Below are positions 37,598-46,956 of a DNA stretch of 64,000 nucleotides, piece by piece. The stretch comes from Bog-473 sp963744225. Its GTDB lineage: Bacteria > Actinomycetota > Acidimicrobiia > Acidimicrobiales > RAAP-2. The notes beneath the pieces were generated by a model, which saw only the letters and a list, made by a program, of their open reading frames with translations, had not been told where the DNA came from and did no database searches. Each line of letters opens with the position of its first letter. Within the stretch, counting starts at the first letter, position 1. The position numbers and the translations under genes were made by a program. The stretch lies in contig CAVUSV010000003.1 of assembly GCA_963744225.1 (NCBI GenBank), positions 434,001-498,000 of the forward strand. The letters are read 5' to 3'.

Positions 37598-38760
37598 ATG
37601 GACTTCAACTACAGCGAAGAGCAAGACGCGGTCCGCCAGCTGGCGGGCCAGATCTTCGGCGAACGGTCGACGCACGAACGGCTGAAGCAGGTCGAGGCCG
37701 AAGCCGGTGACGAGGGCCCGTTCGACCGCGAGCTCTGGACCGAGCTGGCGAGCGCCGGCCTGCTCGGCATCCACCTGCCCGAGGACGTCGGGGGGGCCGG
37801 GCTCGATTTCGTGGCGGCGTGCCTGGTGATAGAGGCGGCCGGCCGCACGGCCGCGTACGTGCCGGTCGTCGAGACCATGGTCTACGGCGCGGTCCCCTCG
37901 CGCGCTTCGGCACCGACGCGCAGCGCAAGACGTGGCTGACCGGCGTGGCGAGCGGCGAGACGATCCTCACCGCCGCCATGGCGGAACTGGTCGGCGAGGT
38001 CATCCTCCCGGGCGGGACCGAGCCGGCCACGACGGCAACCGCTCAACCGGACGGCTCCTGGCGGCTCTCGGGCACCAAGGCCTGTGTTCCCGCCGCCTTC
38101 GTGGCGGACGCCATGCTGGTGCCGGCCACCCGCCAGACCAGCGACGGTGCGGTCTCGGGCGTCGGCGTCTTCATCGTCGACACGGTCGCCGAAGGGGTCA
38201 CCTTGATCCGCCAGACGACCACCACCGGAAGACCCGAGGCGATCGTGGAGCTCGACGGCGTGAGCGTCGGCGCCGACCGCCTGCTCGGGGAGGGCGACGA
38301 CGGCGAGTCGATCATCTCCGTCATCACGGAAAGTGCCACGACCGCGCTCTGCGTGCAAGAGGCCGGAGCCTGCGCGACCGCCCTCGACCTCACCGCCGAG
38401 TACACCAAGACCCGGGTGCAGTTCGACAAGCCCATCGCGACCTTCCAGGCCGTCGGGCAGCGGGCGGCAGACGCCTACGTCGACACCGAGGCGATCAGGC
38501 TCACGGCGTGGCAGGCCGCCTCGCGCCTGGCCGCAGGGCTGCCGGCGGCGACCGAGGTCGCCGTGGCCAAGTTCTGGGCCGCCGACGGTGGCCAGCGCGT
38601 CGTGCACGCTGCGTCGCACCTGCACGGCGGGGTGGGCGTCGACCGCGACTACCCGCTGCACCGCTACTTCCTCCTGACGCGCCAGATCGAGCTCACGTTG
38701 GGCGGGGCGAACGAGAGCCTGCGCCGCCTGGGGCGCATATTGGCCGAGGAGCCAGTTTGA
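37598..38760 (+). CDS. Acyl-CoA dehydrogenase, FadE27-like partner, frameshifted
   Basis: ATG 37598 with AGGAG at 37587-37591. N-terminal FNYSEEQDAVRQLAGQIFGE and GIHLPEDVGGAGLDFVAA. The frame is lost in the C4 run 37894-37897 (one base missing) and resumes with ARFGTDAQRKTWLTGVASGE, YTKTRVQFDKPIATFQAVGQ, and HLHGGVGVDRDYPLHRYFLL. Restored length is about 388 residues. It is the shorter-linker, FadE27/28-like subunit type that pairs with the gene upstream into one mixed dehydrogenase, as in the ChsE enzymes. It is convergent with the YgjP-like gene. Confidence 0.86.
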
Positions 38761-38802
38761 ATCGACGCTGCCCCCTTGGCGCGTGTCGGTGATCGTGCCG
38801 GT

Positions 38803-39462
38803 CTACGGCACGCGGTGCGACAAGCCGAGGCCGTAGCCGGCTAAGAACACCCCGGCCTCCTCGTGACGCGGGTAGGCACCGGCCAACCGGTGGAAGGCGG
38901 GGGAATGGTCGGGGTAGGTCAGATGCGCCACCTCGTGGACCAGCACCGAATCGAGCACCCAGTCGGGTACCGCGCGCAGGCGGTGCGACACGCGGATATG
39001 GCCCGAGTAGTACGAGCACGAGGCCCAGCGGGCCGTCTGGTTGGTCACCCATCGAACGGAGACCGGATGGGCCCGCAGCCGGTAGCGGTCGCTCAAGGCG
39101 ATGGCCCGCGTCAGGAGCTCGTCGTCACCGACCGGTCCGGCCAGGCGCTGCCGGGTGAGCAGCCGGTCCACGAGCCAATCGATCGTCTTCTGGCGTGACT
39201 CCACATCGAGGTGCGCGGGCAGCGAGACGATGATGCGTCCGGCGACCCACTTGGCCTCAGACGTCTTCTTGCGGCGCGCGCTGATGCGCACTTCCACCTC
39301 CGGCGCGGCCTCGGCGGGCGCTGTCCCGTCGCGGTCGCGGTCGCCGTCGCGGTCGGGCGCGACGGCCTGCTCCGGCGCGACCGCCGGCGCGTCTGCGGGC
39401 TCGTCGGGCGGACGCTCGGACCCGAAGAGATCGGAGACGTCGAAGAGGGTCATGGACGGCAT
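38803..39462 (-). CDS. YgjP-like zinc metallopeptidase-domain protein
   Basis: About 219 residues from ATG 39462 (alternative ATG 39453; a longer frame upstream lacks family similarity). The first 70 residues are acidic and low in complexity (DRDGDRDRDG). Then RRKKTSEAKWVAGRIIVSLPA, LSDRYRLRAHPVSVRWVTNQ, RWASCSYYSGHIRVSHRL and the zinc helix VHEVAHLTYPDHSPAFHRL (HExxH plus a third His). This matches the DUF45/YgjP (SprT-like or M48-related) domain. The role is unknown; some relatives sit near DNA-restriction genes. It lies alone between convergent neighbours. Confidence 0.8.
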   Translation of the reverse strand: MPSMTLFDVSDLFGSERPPDEPADAPAVAPEQAVAPDRDGDRDRDGTAPAEAAPEVEVRISARRKKTSEAKWVAGRIIVSLPAHLDVESRQKTIDWLVDRLLTRQRLAGPVGDDELLTRAIALSDRYRLRAHPVSVRWVTNQTARWASCSYYSGHIRVSHRLRAVPDWVLDSVLVHEVAHLTYPDHSPAFHRLAGAYPRHEEAGVFLAGYGLGLSHRVP

Positions 39463-39584
39463 TGTGGCCGATCCGTGTGACCGTTCAGTGAATGCCTGGT
39501 CAGCATCCCTGCAGCGGGGAATGCACGCGGCGTACGATCTGAGAGCCCACTGCAGGGGAGGCGGGCAGAAACGGGAGGACCGTC

Positions 39585-39974
39585 GTGTCAGCTGCGCTGC
39601 TTGCATCCTCGGGAGCCGGAGTGGGGATCCTGGTCATCGTCTACCTGGCGATCATCGTGTTCGAGATCGCCGCGCTGTGGCAGGTGTTCGTCAAGGCCGG
39701 TCATCCCGGCTGGGCGGCCATCATCCCGTTCTACAACTACTACAAGATCTTGAAGATCGTCGGACGCCCTGGATGGTGGTTGATCCTCTTCTTCATCCCC
39801 ATCGTGAACATCATCGTCTGGATCATCGTGGCCATCGACATCGCCAAGTCGTTCGCCAAGAGCAGTGGCTTCGCCGTGGGGCTGATCTTGCTGAACTTCA
39901 TCTTCATCCCCATTCTGGGCTTCGGCCCGGCCTCCTATGTCGGTCCGGCAGCTGGAGGCCCCAGGGCGATGTAG
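39585..39974 (+). CDS. Small DUF5684-like membrane protein
   Basis: 129 residues from GTG 39585, preceded by GGGAGG about 7 bases upstream. It has three hydrophobic spans: VGILVIVYLAIIVFEIAAL, WWLILFFIPIVNIIVWIIV and VGLILLNFIFIPILGFG. The motif HPGWAAIIPFYNYYKILKIVGRP between the first two is typical of DUF5684 proteins, often found beside signal peptidase or as single genes. It is an integral membrane protein of unknown role. It is convergent with the LLM oxidoreductase (24 bases between stops). Confidence 0.8.
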   Translation: MSAALLASSGAGVGILVIVYLAIIVFEIAALWQVFVKAGHPGWAAIIPFYNYYKILKIVGRPGWWLILFFIPIVNIIVWIIVAIDIAKSFAKSSGFAVGLILLNFIFIPILGFGPASYVGPAAGGPRAM

Positions 39975-39998
39975 TCGCCGGCGGCTCGGGGTCGCTAG

Positions 39999-41036
39999 TT
40001 AGCCGAGCACGAGGTCGGCCATGGTGCGCAGCGTCGTCAGATCGCCGTTGACCAACATCGTCGTGGCCCGCGACTCCCGCCACGCCTCGATGTCGTCCCG
40101 GATCTTCTCGACCGGGCCGACCAGCGCGATGTCCTCCACCATGGCGGTCGGCACTGCGGCCGCGGCGTCGTCCTTGCGCCCGTCGAGATACGCGTCCTGA
40201 ATCTTGTGGGCCGCTTCCTCGTAACCCAGGCGGGCGAACACGTCGAAGTGGAAGTTGGCCTCTTTGGCCCCCATGCCGCCGATGTAGAGGGCGAGCATGG
40301 GCCGGAAGCCGTCGGCGGCCGCATCGATGTCGTTGTTGATCACGGTGGGGGCGAACGCCAGCACTTCGAAGTCCGCGGCGCCCCGGCGTGCCCCAGGTCG
40401 GGCGAATCCCTCGTCGAGGGAGGCCTCGAAGGAGGACATCGCCTTGGGCGAGAAGAAGATGGGGAACCAGCCGTCGGCGATCTCGGCGGCCAGGGCGACA
40501 TTCTTGGGGCCCTCGGCCCCCAGGATGATCGGGATGTCGGCTCGCAACGGGTGCACGATGGACTTGAGCGGCTTCCCTAGTCCCGCTCCACCTTCATAGG
40601 GCAGCGGATAGTGCGGGCCGTCGTTGGTCACCGGCTTTTCCCGGGCAAGCACCTGGCGCACGATGTCGACGTACTCGCGGGTCCGGGCGAGCGGGGCGGG
40701 GAAGGGCTGGCCGTACCAGCCCTCGACCACCTGGGGTCCCGAGACGCCGAGCCCGAGCACGAAGCGTCCTCCCGAGAGGTGGTCCAAGGTCAACGCCGCC
40801 ATGGCCATGGCCGTCGGGGTGCGGGCCGAGAGCTGGCACAACGACGTACCCAGACGGACCCGCTCGGTGCGCGATCCCCACCACGCCAACGGGGTCAGGG
40901 CGTCAGAGCCGTAGGACTCCGCAGTCCACACCGAGTCGAAGCCGAGTCGCTCGGCCTCCACCACGAGCTCCACGGCGTTGGGGGGCGGACCCGAGCCCCA
41001 GTAGCCCATCTGCAGGCCGATCTTCATCGTCTTCAC
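39999..41036 (-). CDS. LLM-class (F420-dependent) oxidoreductase
   Basis: 345 residues, TIM-barrel luciferase-like family. It starts MKIGLQMGYWGSGPPPNAVELV, then AERLGFDSVWTAESYGSDALT, TPTAMAMAALTLDHLSGGRFVLGLGVSGPQVVEGWYG, IILGAEGPKNVALAAEIADGW and a C-terminal region ending DLVLG. These fit the F420-dependent subgroup, consistent with cofD/cofE at 12-13 kb. The substrate is unknown. A second LLM gene lies just upstream on the same strand, about 31 bases away, so the two are probably one operon and may have complementary substrates. Confidence 0.88.
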   Translation of the reverse strand: MKTMKIGLQMGYWGSGPPPNAVELVVEAERLGFDSVWTAESYGSDALTPLAWWGSRTERVRLGTSLCQLSARTPTAMAMAALTLDHLSGGRFVLGLGVSGPQVVEGWYGQPFPAPLARTREYVDIVRQVLAREKPVTNDGPHYPLPYEGGAGLGKPLKSIVHPLRADIPIILGAEGPKNVALAAEIADGWFPIFFSPKAMSSFEASLDEGFARPGARRGAADFEVLAFAPTVINNDIDAAADGFRPMLALYIGGMGAKEANFHFDVFARLGYEEAAHKIQDAYLDGRKDDAAAAVPTAMVEDIALVGPVEKIRDDIEAWRESRATTMLVNGDLTTLRTMADLVLG

Positions 41037-41067
41037 GTGCGGCTCCTCTCGCGTGGCACCGAGTGTG

Positions 41068-41974
41068 TCAGACGCGGGCGACGATCTCCTCGGCGAACCA
41101 GCGCACGGGGCCCAGGCGGGCGGCCAGCGCTTCGTCCTCGGGAGTGCCCGGCGCGACGTCGACGAACATCCACGGTGCGCAGACGAAATCGGTCACGCCG
41201 GCGTCGGCGAAGCGACGGTACAAGTCGACGCTCGGTCGCTCGTTGAGCGAGAGGTAGATGCTGAAGCCGTCCTCGTCGCGGTCGGCCTTCTTGAGCGCCT
41301 CCCGCAGTTCGGCGAGGTGGATCCACGCCTCCTCCTCGCTGTAGGCGCCGGCGGCGATCCAGCCGTCGCACAGCTCCGCCGTCCTGCGCAGCGCGACAGG
41401 GGAGTGGCCGCCGCCGATGATCGGCACCGGCTCGGTGGGGGCGGGCTCCATCTGGCACTCCGGGACGTCGTAGTAGTCCCCGTGGAACTCGACCCAGCCG
41501 CCGCGCCAGAGGGCCCGCAGGGCGACGATCATCTCGTCCAGTCGCTTGCCGCGGGTGGCGAAGTCCTGTCCGGTCAGGTCGAACTCCTCCTTGCTCCAGC
41601 CCACCCCGATGCCGAGCCGCAGCCGGTTGTCCGACAGCACCGCCGTCGTGCCGACCGTCTTGGCCACCGTCATGAGGTCACGCAGGGGAGCGATGTAGAT
41701 GCCCGTCGTGAAGAGCAGGTTCTCGGTCGCCCCGGCGCAGGCGGCGATCGTGCACATGGGGTCGGGCCATGCCGTCTCGTCCTCCCAGCCCGGCGCGCCG
41801 TCCTCGCTCTTCGAGTAGGTGTAGCGCGACTCAGCGCTGGCGCGGGTTGAACAGATGATCCGAGACGTACATGCCGGCGTACCCGAGGCCGTCGCAGGCC
41901 TTGGCCAGGGGGACGACCTGGCGCGTGGGCAGGAAGGCGGCAGCCTGATGGAAGCGGACCACGCGCTCGGCCAC
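41068..41974 (-). CDS. LLM-class F420-dependent oxidoreductase, frameshifted
   Basis: Starts at GTG 41974 with RFHQAAAFLPTRQVVPLAKACDGLGYAGMYVSDHLF; the frame breaks near the CCC of 41848-41850 (one extra base) and resumes SRYTYSKSEDGAPGWEDETAWPDPM, LLFTTGIYIAPLRDLMTVAKTVGT, LRLGIGVGWSKEEFDLTG, PVPIIGGGHSPVALRR and ERPSVDLYRRFADAGVTDFVC. About 302 residues restored. The DP(W/M)C region and the GVGW motif match the TIGR03619-type F420 oxidoreductases. It stops about 31 bases before the other LLM gene and begins 11 bases after the P450 stop, so P450, this enzyme and the next may form one transcript. Confidence 0.85.
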
Positions 41975-41985
41975 GGCAGGAAACC

Positions 41986-43238
41986 TCAGCGGGCTCGGGC
42001 GGGCAGTGGCGTGCCCCCAACGGGGGCGGACGGTGCGAAGGCGACGGGGATGTGCTTGGTCCCGTTGATGAAGTTCGACTGCAGCCGCTGCACCTCGCCG
42101 TTGAGCCGGATGTCGGGTATGCGCTCGAGCAAGCGGTCGAACATCACCATGATCTCCATGCGGGCGAGGTTGGCGCCCAGGCAGAAGTGCGGGCCGCCGC
42201 CCCCGAAAGCGATGTGGTTGTTCGGGGACCGGGTGACGTCGAAGGTGTCCGCGTTCTCGAAGGTCGACTCGTCGCGGTTGGCCGAGGTGTGCCAGAAGAC
42301 CACCTTGTCGCCTTCGACGATCTGCTGTCCACCCATCTCCATGTCCTCGGTCGCGGTGCGGCGGAAGTGCATGACTGGCGTGACGTAACGCAGCATCTCC
42401 TCGACGGCGCCGGGCAGCAGGGACCGGTCCTTCTGCAGCAGCTCCCACTGGTCCGGGTGGTCGAAGAACGCCGCCATGGCGCCCGACATGAGATTCCGCG
42501 TCGTTTCGTTCCCCGCCACGATGAGGAGCATGAAGAACAGGTCGAGCTCGAACTGGTCGAGCTTTTCGCCCTCGACCTCGGCGTCGATGAGGACCGAGAC
42601 GAGGTCCTGTTCGGGGTGGAGCCGGCGGTTCGAGGCCAGCTCCTCGGCGTAGCTGTAGACCTGCATCGCCGCCTCGCCCGGCTCGGTGCCGGGGATCTGG
42701 TACTCCGGGTCCTCCGACCCGATCATCCGGTTGGACCAGTCGAAGACCATGCGGCGGTCTTCCTGAGGCACGCCGAGCAGCTCGGCGATGACGAGGAGGG
42801 GGAGTTCGGCCGCGATCTCCTCGACGAAGTCGGCCGTGCCGCGCTCGCACACCGAGTCGACGATGCCGTCTGCGTACCCGACGATCTGCTGCTCGAGGTC
42901 GCGCACCATCTTGGGGGTGAAGCCCTTGTTGACGAGCCGGCGGTAGCGCGTGTGCATGGTCGGGTCCATGTTGAGCATCATCAGCTGCTGCTGGGCCAGC
43001 TGGTCCTCGTCCATCTCGTGGAAGAGCGAGGTCCGGCGAGCCGAGGAGAAGTGCTCCCAGTCGCGATTGACGTGCACGCAGTCGTCGTAACGGGTGATGG
43101 CCCAGAAGCCACCCCGCGGGCGGCCTCCTCGCGGTGCCAGTACACCGGCGCCTCCCGGCGGAGCTCGGCGAACCAGTGGTGGGGCACCCCGGCCACGAAG
43201 TTGCGCCCGTCGATGAGGTCGATCTCCTCGAGGCTCAT
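41986..43238 (-). CDS. Cytochrome P450, CYP125/142-like, frameshifted at the N-terminus
   Basis: ATG 43238 reads SLEEIDLIDGRNFVAGVPHHWFAELRREAPVYWHREE, then after a frame break near 43118 continues FWAITRYDD, HVNRDWEHFSSARRTSLF. I-helix AGNETTRN, ExxR EEMLRYV, FRRTATEDMEMGG and the haem loop FGGGGPHFCLGANLAR with the proximal Cys are all present. About 417 residues. Wording in the haem region and the NGTKHIPVAF end recalls mycobacterial CYP125/CYP142, which oxidise C26/C27 of cholesterol. It diverges from the igr-like operon, with KstR-like sites in the 237-base gap. The redox partner is not in the window. Confidence 0.87.
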
Positions 43239-43297
43239 CTCGGACCCCCTTTCGGCGCCCGGCCCGTGCCGGGTGCCTGGCCCTTTGCGGCCATTTC

Positions 43298-43311
43298 TAG
43301 AACGTGTGTCA
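43298..43311. promoter_or_regulatory. KstR-like operator half-match TAGAACGTGTGTCA (P450 side)
   Basis: Reads tagAACgtGTGtca; one core base differs from tnnAACnnGTTnna (GTG for GTT). It lies 60 bases upstream of the P450 start on the minus strand. Together with the site at 43399 it would bracket a divergent promoter region. Weaker than the other sites. Confidence 0.5.
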
Positions 43312-43398
43312 TTTGATCATAGGCACGGCCAGGGCCGCCGGTACGGGGCCGTCCGCGCACCGAGCGGTGGGGCCCGTCAGGGCCCTGCCGCCCGAAAC

Positions 43399-43412
43399 GA
43401 GAACATGTTACA
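43399..43412. promoter_or_regulatory. KstR-like operator GAGAACATGTTACA (igr-like operon side)
   Basis: Full core AAC-2-GTT with the final A; only the first position differs from tnnAACnnGTTnna. It lies 64 bases upstream of the FadE29-like start, a usual operator position, and about 160 bases upstream of the P450 start. Confidence 0.65.
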
Positions 43413-43475
43413 GTTTTCGCCGAACGCGGCCTTGACCTGGCAGGGACCGCCGAGTGCACGCGAGGCTGCCCCACG

Positions 43476-44654
43476 ATGTTCCTCGAAGAGAGCCCCGAAC
43501 AGCAGCAGCTGCGCGCCGAGTTGCGTCGTTACTACGCCGAGCTGTTGACGGACGAGGTGCGGGCCGGCCTCGCCGACGGGGGCGAGGGCGGCGAGGCATG
43601 GCGGGAGGTCGTGCGCCAGATCGGCAAGGACGGCTGGCTCGGCATCGGGTGGCCCTCCGAATTCGGCGGTCAGGGTCGACCGGCCACGGATCAGTTCATC
43701 TTCTTCGACGAGACCCGGCGCTCCGGCGCCCCGTTCCCCTTCGTCACCATCAACACCGTCGGGCCGACGATCATGCGCTTCGGCACCGAGGAGCAGAAGT
43801 CGTTCTTCCTCCCCAAGATCCTCTCGGGCGAGATCAACTTCGCCATCGGCTACACCGAGCCCGAAGCCGGCACCGACCTTGCTTCGCTGCGCACCCGGGC
43901 TGGGCGCGACGGCGAGGAGTACGTCGTGAACGGGGCCAAGATCTTCACGTCGGGCGCCGACATGGCCGACTACGTCTGGCTGGCCGTGCGCACCGACCCC
44001 GAGGTGCCCAAGCACAAGGGCATCTCGATCCTGTGCGTGCCCACCACGGCCCTGGGCTTCGAGTGGTCGATCATCAACACCGTGGGCGGGCTGACCACGA
44101 CGCAGACCTTCTACGACAATGTCCGTGTCCCGGTGGCCAACCGGGTGGGCGATGAGAACGAGGGCTGGCGCATGATCACCACCCAGCTCAACCACGAGCG
44201 GGTGGGGCTGGCGGCGTGGAGCGGTCTGGCCATCTCGCTCTACGAGGAGATCGTGGCCTGGGCGGCGGCGCAGAAGACCGACGACGGAAGGACGCTGGTT
44301 GAGCAGGGCTGGGTGCAGATGGATCTGGCCAAGTGTCACGCCGAGCTCGATGCGATGTGGTTGTTGAACTGGCGCATGGCCGTGCACGTGGCCGACGGCG
44401 AGCTCACCGGGGCGGAGTCGTCGTCGATCAAGGTCTTCGGGACCGAGCGGATCCTCGAAGTGGTGCGGTTGTTGTTGGGTGTGATTGGTGCACACGGGTA
44501 TCTCGTCCCCGGCTCACCCGGCGCGCTACTGCGCGGACGGCTCGAGGCCACGGCGCGCCAGGCGCAGGTCAACACGTTCGGCGGCGGCGTGAACGAGGTG
44601 CAGCGCGAGATCGTGGCGACTGCGGGGTTGGGGATGACGCGGGGGCCGCGATGA
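43476..44654 (+). CDS. fadE29: Acyl-CoA dehydrogenase, FadE29-like
   Basis: 392 residues from ATG 43476. It reads ESPEQQQLRAELRRYYAELL, GIGWPSEFGGQGRP, TINTVGPTIMRFGTEEQKSFF, IGYTEPEAGTDLASLRT, TTQLNHERVGL, KVFGTERILEVVRLLLGVIG and TFGGGVNEVQREIVATAGLGM. These features match mycobacterial FadE29 (ChsE2), which with FadE28 dehydrogenates the three-carbon steroid side-chain CoA thioester. It is the first gene of a five-gene unit with 1-4 base overlaps throughout. In mycobacteria FadE28 comes first; here FadE28 is third, after ChsH2. Confidence 0.87.
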   Translation: MFLEESPEQQQLRAELRRYYAELLTDEVRAGLADGGEGGEAWREVVRQIGKDGWLGIGWPSEFGGQGRPATDQFIFFDETRRSGAPFPFVTINTVGPTIMRFGTEEQKSFFLPKILSGEINFAIGYTEPEAGTDLASLRTRAGRDGEEYVVNGAKIFTSGADMADYVWLAVRTDPEVPKHKGISILCVPTTALGFEWSIINTVGGLTTTQTFYDNVRVPVANRVGDENEGWRMITTQLNHERVGLAAWSGLAISLYEEIVAWAAAQKTDDGRTLVEQGWVQMDLAKCHAELDAMWLLNWRMAVHVADGELTGAESSSIKVFGTERILEVVRLLLGVIGAHGYLVPGSPGALLRGRLEATARQAQVNTFGGGVNEVQREIVATAGLGMTRGPR

Positions 44655-45811
44655 GCGCGGTGGCGGAGTCGGGTCAGTCGGAGCGGTCGGGTCAGTCGGA
44701 GCGGTCGGAGCGGTCGGGTCAGTCGGAGCGATCGGAGCCATCGGGGCGGTTCGAGGAGCTGGCGGCTTTCCCCGACCACAGCGACGGGCTGGCGGCACTG
44801 GTGGGCCTGGCGGCGGGCGCGCCGAACCTGTCTCCCGACGCGGTGAACGTGCCGATGATCCGGCACTGGGTCGAGGCGATGGGTGACGAGAACCCGGTCT
44901 ACGGGTCAGACGAGGCGGCGCGGGCGGCGGGCTACGACCAACTGATTGCCCCACCGACCATGCTGCAGGCCTGGATCATGCGCGGCCTGCGCGCCTCCAA
45001 TCTGGTGGAGGAGGCGCGGGCGTCGGGCACTGAACAGGGGAGCGGCCCCAACGACCTGATGATGGGTCTGCTCGACGAGGAGGGGCTCACCTCGGTGGTG
45101 GCCACCAACTGCGAGCAGCGCTACGGGCGCCCCCTGGTGGTGGGGGACCGGTTGCTGGTGCGCTCGGTCATCGAGTCGATCTCCGACCCCAAGCGCACCG
45201 GGCTCGGCACGGGCCGCTTCATCACGACGCGCATGGACTACGTCGCGGTGCCCGACGCGGACGTCCCCGACGGTCCGGTGCCGGTGCCCGCCGGACAGGT
45301 GCAAGCGCTCTTCGACGCGGGCGAGCCGGTCGCCACCATGCGCTTCCGGATCCTCAAATACCTCCCGCCGGCGCGTGCGGCAGCTCGGCCGCCGCGTCCA
45401 CACCCCGCCATCACCCAGGACAATGCGTTCTGGTTCGAAGGGGCGCGTGCCCACCGGCTGCTGATTCAGCACTGCACGTCGTGCGGCACCTTGCGCCACC
45501 CACCGCTCCCGGCCTGCGCGAAATGCGGCTCGCTCGACTGGGACACGGTCGAGGCGAGCGGCCGGGGCACCCTGTTCTCCTACGTCGTGGTGCACTACCC
45601 GCAGGTGCCGGCGTTCGAGTACCCCCTGCCGATCGGCCTGGTCGAGCTGGAGGAGGGCACGAGGGTGGTGGCCAACCTCGGTGGGGTGGCGCCCGGGTCC
45701 ATCGCGATCGGCACGGCGCTGCGGGTGGAGTTCGTCGACTACGACGACGAGTTGTCGTTGCCCGTGTTCGTGCCGGCTGGTGACGGTTCGCACGGAGAGG
45801 ACGGCACCTGA
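44651..45811 (+). CDS. chsH2: ChsH2-like MaoC/OB-fold (DUF35) hydratase subunit
   Basis: About 386 residues from ATG 44651 (ATGA overlap). A repetitive N-terminal segment of Ser/Gly/Gln/Glu/Arg is followed by a MaoC-like half: VPMIRHWVEAMGDENPVYG, APPTMLQAWIMRGL, EQRYGRPLVVGDRLLVRS. After residue about 255 a DUF35 zinc ribbon and OB-fold follow: CTSCGTLRHPPLPACAKCGS (C-x2-C and C-x2-C), YVVVHYPQVPAFEYPLPIGLVELEEGTR. This fusion is the ChsH2 layout: its MaoC half joins ChsH1 to hydrate the enoyl-CoA, and its DUF35 half binds the aldolase Ltp2. Both partners are encoded downstream. Confidence 0.85.
   Translation: MSAVAESGQSERSGQSERSERSGQSERSEPSGRFEELAAFPDHSDGLAALVGLAAGAPNLSPDAVNVPMIRHWVEAMGDENPVYGSDEAARAAGYDQLIAPPTMLQAWIMRGLRASNLVEEARASGTEQGSGPNDLMMGLLDEEGLTSVVATNCEQRYGRPLVVGDRLLVRSVIESISDPKRTGLGTGRFITTRMDYVAVPDADVPDGPVPVPAGQVQALFDAGEPVATMRFRILKYLPPARAAARPPRPHPAITQDNAFWFEGARAHRLLIQHCTSCGTLRHPPLPACAKCGSLDWDTVEASGRGTLFSYVVVHYPQVPAFEYPLPIGLVELEEGTRVVANLGGVAPGSIAIGTALRVEFVDYDDELSLPVFVPAGDGSHGEDGT
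44669..44749. repeat. 9-base tandem repeat inside the chsH2-like gene
   Basis: Nine 9-base units alternate TCGGGTCAG with TCGGAGCGG (last ones TCGGAGCCA and TCGGGGCGG), including perfect 18-base units at 44669-44686 and 44687-44704. It adds Ser-Gly-Gln and Ser-Glu-Arg triplets to the N-terminus while keeping frame. Slippage could vary its length among strains. Confidence 0.8.
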
Positions 45812-46956
45812 TGGACTTCGCCTTCAGCGACGAGCAGCTCGCCGTCTCCGAGGCGGCGCGCGGTGTCTTCGCGGGCTTGGTCGATCCGGAGACGGTCGCC
45901 GCGGTCGAGTGCGGGGACGACCGGATCGACCGCGCGTTGTGGCGCGCCCTGGCGGGTGCTGACCTGTTGGGCCTCGCGGTGCCCGAGGCCGATGGCGGAG
46001 CGGGCCACGGCCTCATGGAGCTGTGCCTCCTGCTCGAGGCGCAGGGCACCGTCGTGGCGCCGGTCCCGCTGTGGGCGACCGTGGTGCTCGGCGCCCTCCC
46101 CATCGCCCGCTTCGGCTCGGAGGCGCAGCGGTCGCGCTGGCTCCCGGGCGTGGTCTCGGGCGAGGTGATCCTCACCGCTGCGCTGAGCGGCTGCGCCGCC
46201 AGCCCGACATCGTCTCCCGCAGTGGGCGCCACCGCGCAGGGCGACGGTTGGGTCCTCGAGGGCACCGAGCTCGCCGTGCCCCAGGCGCATCTGGCGGCTC
46301 GTGTCGTCGTGCCGGCCCGCACCGAGAGCGGCGGCGTCGTGCTGGCGCTCGTCGACCCGTCGGCGCCCGGTGTCCGGCTCGAGCGCGCCGTGACGACCAA
46401 CCGCGAGATCCACCCGCACCTGCATCTCGCCGGGGTGGTGGTTGGGCCCGAGGACATCCTCGCCGGCCTCGACGTCGGCCGCGCCGCGCTCGAGTTCCTC
46501 CTGGCCGCCGCCACCATCGCCCTATGCGCCGTGCAGGTCGGAGTGTGCGAGGCAGCCCTGCACCAGACGGCGGCCTACCTGAACACGCGCCACCAGTTCG
46601 GGCGGCCGCTCAGCACCTTTCAGGCCACGATGCTGCGGGCGGCGGACGCCGCCATCGACATCGAGGCCATGCGCGTCACCTGTCAGAACGCGGCCTGGCT
46701 CTTCGACGCCGGCCGCGACGCCGTCGACGCCGCCCGCGTGGCCAAGTGGCAGGCCTCCGAGCGCGGCCAACGCACCGTGCACGCCACCCAACACCTCCAC
46801 GGCGGTATGGGGGCCGACGTCACCTACCCCATCCACCGGTACTTCTTGTGGGGCAAGCAGATCGAGCTCATGCTGGGCGGCCCGAGCGCGCAGCTGGCGC
46901 GGCTCGGTGCGGACATCGCCGAGCGGGCGCTCGTCCGAGCGGAGGCGGGGCGGTGA
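45811..46956 (+). CDS. fadE28: Acyl-CoA dehydrogenase, FadE28-like
   Basis: 381 residues from ATG 45811 (1-base overlap with the chsH2 stop). It begins DFAFSDEQLAVSEAARGVFAG, then GLAVPEADGGAGHG, IARFGSEAQRSRWLPGVVSGE, YLNTRHQFGRPLSTFQATMLRAADA and QHLHGGMGADVTYPIHRYFLW. It matches the FadE28 (ChsE1) subunit type, which pairs with FadE29. Its separation from fadE29 by chsH2 is unusual compared with the mycobacterial order. It feeds enoyl-CoA to the hydratase pair. Confidence 0.85.
   Translation: MDFAFSDEQLAVSEAARGVFAGLVDPETVAAVECGDDRIDRALWRALAGADLLGLAVPEADGGAGHGLMELCLLLEAQGTVVAPVPLWATVVLGALPIARFGSEAQRSRWLPGVVSGEVILTAALSGCAASPTSSPAVGATAQGDGWVLEGTELAVPQAHLAARVVVPARTESGGVVLALVDPSAPGVRLERAVTTNREIHPHLHLAGVVVGPEDILAGLDVGRAALEFLLAAATIALCAVQVGVCEAALHQTAAYLNTRHQFGRPLSTFQATMLRAADAAIDIEAMRVTCQNAAWLFDAGRDAVDAARVAKWQASERGQRTVHATQHLHGGMGADVTYPIHRYFLWGKQIELMLGGPSAQLARLGADIAERALVRAEAGR

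Noticed and set aside
44655..44954. Minus-strand Pro/Thr/Arg-rich frames opposite the chsH2 repeat
   Set aside because: They are only the reverse reading of the 9-base tandem repeat.
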